From: Porphyra umbilicalis | Taxonomy: Eukaryota > Rhodophyta > Bangiophyceae > Bangiales > Bangiaceae | Assembly (NCBI GenBank): GCA_002049455.2 | Contig: KV918769.1 | Coordinates: forward strand, 372,001 to 436,000 | Length of the DNA: 64,000 bases | Direction: 5' to 3' | Shown: positions 56,464 to 64,000 of the stretch, one piece after another | Position numbering within the stretch: position 1 is the first letter of the stretch | Layout of the letters: every line of letters starts with the position of its first letter | Translations under genes and position numbers: made by a program | The notes under the pieces: model-generated | Told to the model about the DNA's origin: nothing | Seen by the model: only the letters and a program-made list of their open reading frames with translations | Databases searched by the model: none

Positions 56464-59449
56464 AGGGGAGGTCGTCGTCCTGGAGGTGCCGTCAAGCTTC
56501 CCGACGTGCGGTTCCAAGCGGACCGGGGGCAACACAAAGGTCGACAAGGGGGAGGTCTTATGCATTTTGGGCTACGCCGCCATGTCGATGCAATCGTTCT
56601 ACTGCGACGTCGAGGACTGCCAGCGGTGGATGTTCCCCGACGGCCGCGACGCCGGCCTAGTCATCCTTAGTTGCACGACGGCATCCACGCTCGTCATCAT
56701 GCGGGACATGACAAGGGAGATGGCGGCTAGCGGCTGCACCTTTCGGTCGCGGTACGTGCACTGGGTCGGCAAGTTCCTGGACCGACGCAACTCGGGCGCG
56801 TTCCCCGACATGTCGTCGGTTAAGATGAGGTCACGCAAGACTATTGAGTCCACGTTCTTCTTGACGCTGCAGCTGATGACCAAGGAGCCGCCCCTGTGGG
56901 CGTTCAAGTGCGCCACGTGCCAGGACTAGGACGGCCGGTTCCGCGTCGTGACAGCTGACGGGATCTGGCTGGGCTACCTGAAGCGGTTGGCATCTCGGCG
57001 GTACGTCAACCGCTCAGAGATGTGCTCCTTCGTGCGCGAGACGGTGAACGCCGCGTCAAGACACCCGTCGGAGTGGGTGCGGCGCTTTTTGAGAATGACA
57101 CTCAAGCAGCCGACCAAGCAGGTGGTCATCAAGGGCGACCAACTAAACAGCGCCAAGCGCGCCCTGTCGTTCTTATGCCCTGCCGCGCTTCCATTCATGG
57201 TAGAAAACTTGCTCGCGGCGGAGCAGAGGCTCCACCTTGTCCGCTTGCGAGCATTGTTGTCGAGCCTGTGGGATCTGGACTGCGCGGCTGTGTCCTTAGC
57301 CAACGCCATCGTCGTGCACGTGAAAAAGCGGCTGGCGGCGCGTAATCCTCTCTCCGCGGAGGACGCGGCGGCGCACCAGCTCACCCTTCGGCACTTGCAT
57401 GTGTGGCTGGTGCACGTGGAGCAAGGACCCAATCGCGGGGGCGCTGCCGGAGAAGTGGGGGTGGTTGTTGGTATGGGCGGCGCGGGCGATGCTGCGGGTA
57501 TTCGCGGTGGCGGGGCGGTCGTTGGCGGTGCAGACGGCCTTCAAGATGCCGCAGAGGGCGGGGCGGCTGGTGGAGCAGCCCTTAATGGTGCGGGCATAGC
57601 AGCTGACGCGATTGGCGAGGACGTGCAAGGCGCCGATGGAGCGGGACATGAAGCAGGCGTTGCCGCTCCCGCAGGCGCTACAGCTCGTGGTGGCACGCTT
57701 GGCGGCGGCGGCGCCGCCGGTGCTCGCGCTGACGGAGGGGCGCGGGCTGGTGGAGCCAGAGGAGCCGTGAGGGCCGCTCGTGGCCCCGCCGCCACCGCGC
57801 GGCGGCACCACATGGACAGGACCACGAACGAGTCGCTAGACCCACAGCGCTTGCGGCCCCACATCAAGGCACTCGGCGAGACGGTCTTCCGCGACATCCT
57901 GTCGTTCACCATTTCCATCACTATTGACACCGTGGTCAACGCTTTTAAGCCGCGGCACTGCACGGCCTTGATCAATCTGTCGACCATTTTGCGGGCGGCC
58001 AATGGCCGTGACATCATGCAGCAGTTGAAGCGGCTCGTTACGGTCGCGCCCGGTGTGGAGCCACCCCCTGACACTGCATATGTCGCACCACCAGGCAACG
58101 AGGCTGCCGTCCATCCACCCCCGGCCAACGCGGCGGCGCCACCAGTCCCTGATGCAGAGGGGCTGGAGCCGCAAGCGCAGGCGGACGTGGGGGACCAGGC
58201 GGCCGCGGCGGACCGGCAGCGACTCCCAGGACAGCCGGTGCCAATGGACCTGGCTGGCGTCGTGGTCCTGCTCAAAGAGAGCCGGCTGCTCTTTTCATTT
58301 TTGGTCGCCATTTCCGGGACGCCGCGGACCTTTCACTCTTTTGCGGTGCCTGCGGCGGGCGCGTTGGAGGCCGTGCGCGCGTCGGTTGAGAACTACTTCA
58401 AGGAGCGCGTCGGTAAGGACAGGACCGCGGCCGCGTATCAGCAGCGGTGGGGCGACGGCCGGCTCACCCCCGAGGAGCTCCGTGCCCGGTTTGTCGGCGA
58501 CTACCCGCTGGCGTCTGAGGATGCCTCCGTCACTGGGTCGTGGGTCCCGGGCATGCTCATGTGCCGCCCTGCCGGTTTTCCGCCAGCTGAGGAGGCGGAG
58601 CTCGGCACGTGCGCCAAAAACTACGAGGAGGCGCATAAGTTCTTCTCTCCTGGCACCTTCACCATTTGCTGCGCGTGTGCACATTCCAAGATGCTCGGGT
58701 TCGTCGTGCTCGACAAGCGTGAGGGGCCTCCCGCGTTGCTCAATGCCCTCTTGTCGTACTTTTCTTGATTACCTCTCTACGTCGTTTATGACTTTGCGTG
58801 TGGCGCCCTGCGCTCCTCCATCGGTAAGCTGCCCTTCTTTGTGGCTATGGTTGTACTTGTAGCCGACCTTTTTTACATGGTCAACCACCTGTGTAGCGAC
58901 GCTCTCCACCCTCGGTCGTACACCCCCCTGGAAAATGTCAACCCTGTCGCGCATGAGCAGCGCAACGCGCCAATCAACCTGCTGCGGAGGACGCTGCGCG
59001 CAGTTGCGCAGCGGGAGTACATGAACGTGCTCAAGATGGAGAACGTCATCTTCAACGTCATGGCACAGGCGAAGAGCACCTGCTCGTACGAACTGCCGGA
59101 GACGTACAACTTCCGGCAGTACTACTTCTCTCCCACGCCCTGCTTCTGTGGCTGCGACTTCCAACCCGATGCTCCACCCCAACCGCCTTCCCCCCCGCCC
59201 GTCCCCGACGCGCCCAACCCTGAAGAGGAGGGGCGCCCTGCATGGGCGGCGGCCGATGACATGCCATTGGATGAGTACCGTTATGTTGCCGGTTGTGGTG
59301 ATGGGTGTATCCACCGTCCAGTGGGATGGGTGGGAGTGCCCATGCGTGCGGTCGCGCGAAGGCGGGCATCACGGTCTTGGAGACGATCGGTGCGGTGGGG
59401 GTCGGCCCGATTGCGGTGGGCGTGGACGCTAGTATGCTTGTGGTCGTGA
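56464..59449 (+). pseudogene. KDZ/Zisupton-like transposase relic, copy 2 (5' end in gap, two stops)
   Basis: Begins at the gap within GEVVVLEVPSSFPTCGSKR. The TAG (56927-56929) after CATCQD and the TGA (58766-58768) after LLSYFS are at the same places as in copy 1, each followed in frame by DGRFRVVTADG and LPLYVVYDFACGA. The frame is continuous between them (RRYVNRSEMCSFVRETVN), unlike copy 1. Both stops occupy plausible Trp codons (TGG). Core motifs YDFACGA, DLFYMVNHLCS and HEQRN are intact. Confidence 0.68.
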
Positions 59450-61584
59450 GGGGCAGGCGCCTTTGTCGTTGCGTTCGCAATAGGTATGTAGCCCTGGCCA
59501 TGGCTCGGGTTTTGGACAGAACGTGTTCCAGGGAAGGTTGTGCCTGGAAAAGAGCAGTGCGTGGTCTACACATCTTCCGTACGGATGCGTGTTTGCAGGG
59601 AGGGGGAGCCGCCAAAACAGACAGACATCGAAAGGTGCCGCACCCAGGGACCTAGCAGTATCGGACTTCTGTACAATGGGTCTCACCACACGCGATGGTG
59701 GTGAGGGAACCCGGTGTCCACAGTGAGTGGGGCATATGTGCACCGTTCTAGACGGGAAGCACTTCAGTGATCGTCGCACATTTTCGGTGTCGACAGCCAT
59801 GCTCGGGCAGCCCTGCCCACAGGTTGACCTCATGGGACTGCACAGGGTTCCGCACCGACTGCATCGCAGCGGGGAGGGTGACTACTCGTCGGCGCGGCAG
59901 GGGTGGCGAGGGGACGGGGCGGCGGTGCCAATGCGGGTACGGGTGGGGCGCGCGAGAGGGAGCCGTTGTATCCCGAGCCAGCGTCACCAATGCGCTACGG
60001 TGCTCCTTTTGCGTACTTGTTCCATGTCAAAGCAAACTGCACCGTATCTCAGGTGGCCCACCTGACCCAGTGGTCGGCCCCAGAGGCGGGAAAGGGGGAT
60101 GAATGTGTGGGGATGGGAGACGCTCATTCATGAGAGGCTGAAGCTGCTGGGTGGTCGAACTGTGAAGCGTCAAACTGCAGGACGTGAGTGGACACGCTGT
60201 ACAAACATGAATGAACCCTGTTGGTTGTGTGTGCATCTTGGGCAGAGCCAGTGAGTCTCCTGTGTAAGCTACGTGGTCATGTTAAGGAGCGTACCCGTAA
60301 GCGACTAGTGGCTTCTCGAGGTGCTCGTTCCTGTGTCGAGTGAGCATGGGTGAGCGCGCTGCAGCCAGAACAAACAGATTTCCCGGCGGTGAGGACACCT
60401 CGCACACGACGGTGGGGACAGTGTGCAGAAGTGCGCTGGGGACGGGGCGGCAGCCCCATCGCGACCACGATGCGGAGGGGGGGAGCGAATGCCACCCCCG
60501 GTGCATCCTTTTCCCATATCTGCACAGCCAACGCCAGCGCCGCTGCACGCGAGCGCCGCCGCAGCCGCCGTCCCGGTCACCGCCACGGATGTCAGCCTGC
60601 AGCAGCGCGCCCTTACGCCCCCGCTATCGGTCCGGCCGCGGGGCCATGCAGGGGGGGAGGGGCGCTCGCATGGCTCACACACGACGCTAGCGACGGAGGT
60701 GATTGCACAGCCAACGCGAGCGCCGCCGCATGTGAGCGCCGCCGCAGCCGCCGTCGCGGTCAACGCCACGGTTGGCAGCCTGCGGCAGTGCGCCCTTACG
60801 CTCCCTCTATTGGTCTGGCCGAGAGGCCATGCAGGGGGGGGGGGCGCTTGCATGGCTCGCACACAACTCTAGCGACGGCGTTGATTGCCCGGCCAGTCCG
60901 TGATGGCAGCGAGGACGGCGGCGGAGGCGATCGAGGTGGGGCCGGCGATCCGGCGGTCGACCCGGGAGAGGCGAGGACGCCACGAAGACGTGTCCAGGCA
61001 AGCTCAAAAGCCCGGTTGAAAGCCTCCATGGGACCGGAACTGGCCTTGTCAGCCGCAATAGATCACGCTGACAGCGGACTGGCGACGGGGGAGATGAAGT
61101 CACCCAAAAGATGACATATATAATTCCAATGAGAAGTTAATATCTCTTCAGGCCTGCATGCCATTGGCTCAGGCCCTCCCGCCACGTCACCAGGCATATG
61201 GGGAGAAGACCCATGCCGTTTTTGGCGCCACAGCTCGCGCACTGCCGCTTGTCCTGGCGGCCTCGCTTCGTTCCCGTGACCTGGCGCGTGACCTCCCCTG
61301 CCCCCGCGCACCCGCCGACTCTCGGTGCACCTTTCCTTCTTCTCGCAGCCATCGTCACGTCTGCACATGTTGGAGCCCCCCTTTTTTTTCCATTCTCATC
61401 CGCTCGGCCGCCTCCCGTAGCCTACTCCCACCTATCGGCCTCCTCCGTTCTCCCTCTTTATTTTCTTTGCCACTTGCACTTGTCCGTCGCGCGCGGCTCC
61501 CCTCGCTGCTTTCCGCCCCGGTTCTCCCCTCCCTCTGGGCCTGAGCTACCCGACCCGTTGCTCCGTACCGTGCCCGTCGCCATC
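59450..61584. other. Spacer of copy 2, including the 182-bp duplication and TATA-like site
   Basis: Counterpart of 51706-53838: duplicated units start at about 60522 and 60705, the TATA-like TATATAAT is at 61117-61124. No gene seen. Confidence 0.6.
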
Positions 61585-63103
61585 ATGGCTTTTGATCTTG
61601 ACGCGTCCCAGCAGTCCGCGTGGGAGGGCTTCTTGGCGGGCAAGAACGTCGGGCTTTTCGGGCGGGAGGGGTGTGGAAAGTCTGCCGTCCTCACGCGCGC
61701 CATCGCGCACGCACGGCGTGTGCATGGAGTCGACCGGGTGGGCGTCATGGCCTGGACCACCGCGGCCGCCAAGATGATCGACGGCCAACCGCTTCACAAG
61801 TTCCTGCAAGTCGGCATTGCGGAGCTTCCCAAAGAGCGCGTCCTCGAGAAGGTGAAGGCCAACCTGTTCGTACGCGCCAAGGTGACCAAGACGACGGTCA
61901 TCCTTATTGACGAGTTGCCGCTGATTGCCGCACGGTGGTTTTCTGTACTGGAGTACGTCGTGCGGCAGCTCGCGCCGGCCGGCAGGCACGGCCGCCCATG
62001 GAGTGGATGCCAAGTCGTGGGTACGTTGGAAACTTGAGGTGCCTGAGAAGGTGGTGAGGGAGGGAGCGCGGCGAGGGGGAGAGCGGGGCAAGGCGGGGGG
62101 GGGGGCAAGGGGGAGGCCATGCCGAGAGAGGCTGCCGTAGCTGCCGTGCATTTCTGCCGCGCCAGTCGCTTTCTGCATTCAGCGGCACCCTGCTCACACT
62201 CAACCATCGCACTACCATTTTCCCTTCGCCTACTTTGTCTTGTGAGCAGTTGGAGGTGACCCCCTGCAGCTTGGCCCCGTGCATACCAGGACAACCAGGC
62301 ACGACGCGCCCGTTTTTATGTGCCGCATCTGTAGGGACTCTTTCCTGTCGTGCTACGGCATGCTGGCGCTTCTGATGGGCTCCCACCGCCAGTCGAGCGA
62401 CAGCTGGTTCGTCGCTTCCTTGGACCGCGTGCGTAAGGGGGAGGTGACCGACGTCGACCTGATGGTCCTCAACGCCACCTCTGACGGCGTCACCGCGGAC
62501 GAGTGGGACCGACGCACTCAGTTGCGGGCGCTCAATGTGCACGTGAACGCTTTCAACAAGGACAAGCTGTCGCGGCTGGCCGGCGCCGAGTACGTCTTCA
62601 AATGTCGCGACGAGATCGCGCCGGGTCTCACTCACCCAGCCCGGCGCGCGTACGCGCAAAGGTGCATGCAGCAGGTGGCCCCGCCCTCCGTTGCCCTCAA
62701 GCCTGGAGCCGTGGTGCTAACCACAAGGGAGGTCGATGGTGTGCCTACCGCCACGCAGGGGGAGGTCAAGGAATGCCGCGGGTTGTCCGTTGTGTGTGAG
62801 TTTTCAGGCCGGCTGGTGAAGGTCGCGGTTGCGGCGTTTGATGTCATTGACAACTGCGGAACGCGGCTGGCTACCCGCCACGCCATGCCTTTGATCCTTG
62901 CTTGGGCCATGACGATCCACCGTGCGCAGGGGGCGACTCTGAACACGTTGGCCATTGACTTTGGTCAGCTCAACTGGCGCCTCGAGGGGCTCGTGTATTC
63001 TGGTCTGTTTCGCTGCCGCACACTCGAAGGGCTTTTTGTACGTGTCCTGCGCGGTGAGCATATTGTTGTGGACAGGCATGCGACGGCCTTTTATGATAGA
63101 TAA
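61585..63103 (+). CDS. Pif1-like DNA helicase, copy 2, complete (429 aa, one intron)
   Basis: Start ATG 61585 in CATCATGGCT. Exon 1 61585-62020, intron 62021-62249 (229 bp; donor G/GTACGT, acceptor GAGCAG/TT, phase 1), exon 2 62250-63103. The spliced protein has superfamily 1B motifs: Walker A GREGCGKS (26-33), Walker B VILIDE (105-110), motif III GGDPLQLGPV (147-156, created by the splice), a SHRQ box (190-193), motif V TIHRAQGATL (367-376) and motif VI YSGLFRCRTLEGL (395-407). Pif1 enzymes unwind DNA 5'-3'. Walker A carries Glu at position 28 where copy 1 and most Pif1 proteins have Ala, which may impair ATP binding. Short for Pif1 but motif-complete. A genuine host Pif1 is less likely than a mobile-element helicase, given the repeated unit. 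Confidence 0.9.
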
Positions 63104-63170
63104 ACGACGTCCGCCGCCCACCGCTCATCATCAAAAGCACAAGCACCAGCAGCTATCGGGTGCCACACGC

Positions 63171-64000
63171 TCACCCCTCCACAAAGTGAGCATCCCACAG
63201 CACGACCGACCGCCGCCTGATCCCCAGCGAGTCGAAAGCCGATGCATCTACCATTGCGCTTGGCAAAATATAGTCGGCGAAGTGCCTCTTGCGGAAACGG
63301 CTGTAGGCGGCGCTCTCGTAAAAGCAAGACGTGAACGGGTAGTCGGCATCCGCCATGCCCTCAGTGTACACCAACCCAAAAACTTCCACCGCGGGCATCT
63401 CGCTCACAACGACCGCGCGTTGCCCCGACTCGGCGTTTCCTGACTCGGCCTCCCTTGCTGCCAGCGCCGCCACGTTTGGTGGCGCGACGCGCCACACGCA
63501 GGCGGTTGCAAGGAAAATAGACCCCTCCTCCATTGGTGGCCGATCAAACAAACGCACACGAGGGCTGCGAGTGGGAAGAGAAAAGGACAAACGTGGAGCC
63601 AGTCGGTCAGTCAGGCCAGATACACGATGAGTGCCAATAGCAAAAGGGGTCTTCTAGGTCAAGCACGAGCCCAAGCACACCAAGTAGAGTAAAGAAAAAA
63701 GCAACGACACGCTTGCCACGTACCCAATGGAGCCAACCGGCCACGCCACACGATTCCCTGCTTGGATGGCGCTCAGCGGTACGGGTGTCGGAGATGGGTA
63801 GCCCTTCTCAATGCACAACCGCTGGTCCTGCCCGAAAGGGTAGATGGCATTCTCGTTGCCTGGCAAGATGCATGTCATGAACGCCGTGACCACTGTGGTG
63901 GGCGCCCCGGTCGAGTGGAACAAGGCGAACTCCGGGTGCAGCTGGGCACTGGCCCCCCGCTGGCCGTCGATCAGCAGCGTGCCGGCGCCCACACGCTCGA
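63171..64000 (-). CDS. Unknown spliced gene, copy 2 (5' end off the window)
   Basis: Same structure as 55426-56343: exon 1 visible 64000-63724, intron 63723-63565 (159 bp), exon 2 63564-63171. Open in both exons, with a few substitutions relative to copy 1 (for example M to R in LAAREAESGN). Conservation of frame and splice sites in both copies supports it being a real gene. Function unknown; convergent with the helicase. Confidence 0.65.

Larger units (their letters stand above)
56464..64000. repeat. 7.7-kb unit, copy 2 (partial at both ends)
   Basis: Homologous to 48721-56255; starts at the gap and runs off the right edge. It lacks the KDZ frameshift and the helicase nonsense codon of copy 1 but shares both KDZ stop codons. 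Confidence 0.95.

Noticed and set aside
56226-56670. ORFs running through the N gap
   Set aside because: They contain only unknown residues across the gap and join unrelated flanks.

Overview
The window reads as a chromosome segment of a GC-rich eukaryote. Evidence: LTR retrotransposons of two superfamilies, a 164-bp satellite, GT-AG introns (three visible gene models share a GTACGT donor), an AATAAA signal, and coding DNA full of Gly/Pro/Ala/Arg runs. A GC-rich alga, for example a bangiophyte red alga of the Porphyra/Pyropia type, is my best guess, but that is inference only. Nothing looks prokaryotic: there are no operons and no Shine-Dalgarno sites.

Layout. (1) 1-2576, minus: the N-terminal half of an ABCC/MRP-type ABC transporter that runs off the left edge and is broken twice at homopolymer tracts. 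(2) 2577-7350: gene-poor DNA with a 562-bp Harbinger-like MITE (3973-4534), a foldback element (5199-5478), a 195-bp duplication and a cluster of palindromes and 74-bp repeats (6667-7100). (3) 7353-10551, minus: a 5'-truncated Ty1/copia pol (copia A) with a nonsense codon in RT, joined directly to satellite. (4) 10551-15326 and 32806-43327: one 164-bp satellite array (about 93 monomers) split by a chromovirus. (5) 15327-32805: that chromovirus (Ty3/gypsy, minus), with 650-bp LTRs, a 5-bp target duplication, gag, protease-RT-RNaseH-integrase, a chromodomain and a long ORF on the opposite strand. (6) 19025-26164: a copia nest (copia B) inserted in the chromodomain codons, with three 418-bp LTRs, an apparently intact 1308-aa polyprotein and a miniature-LTR chimera. 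(7) 43681-45205, minus: a broken Gly-rich gene with a Gag-like feel. (8) 47801-64000: two copies, about 7.74 kb apart and separated by a 120-N gap, of a unit with a KDZ/Zisupton-like transposase relic (plus), a Pif1-like helicase with one intron (plus) and a spliced gene of unknown function (minus, tail-to-tail with the helicase).

Only two genes look complete and undamaged: the copia B polyprotein and the second Pif1-like helicase. The rest is degenerate mobile or satellite DNA, which suggests heterochromatin, perhaps pericentromeric. The order of events can be read off: satellite array, then chromovirus insertion, then copia B insertion into the chromovirus, then a second copia event inside copia B. 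The candidate for an undescribed system is the KDZ-like transposase + Pif1-like helicase + unknown-protein unit; the chromovirus antisense ORF and the mini-LTR/copia chimera are also unusual.
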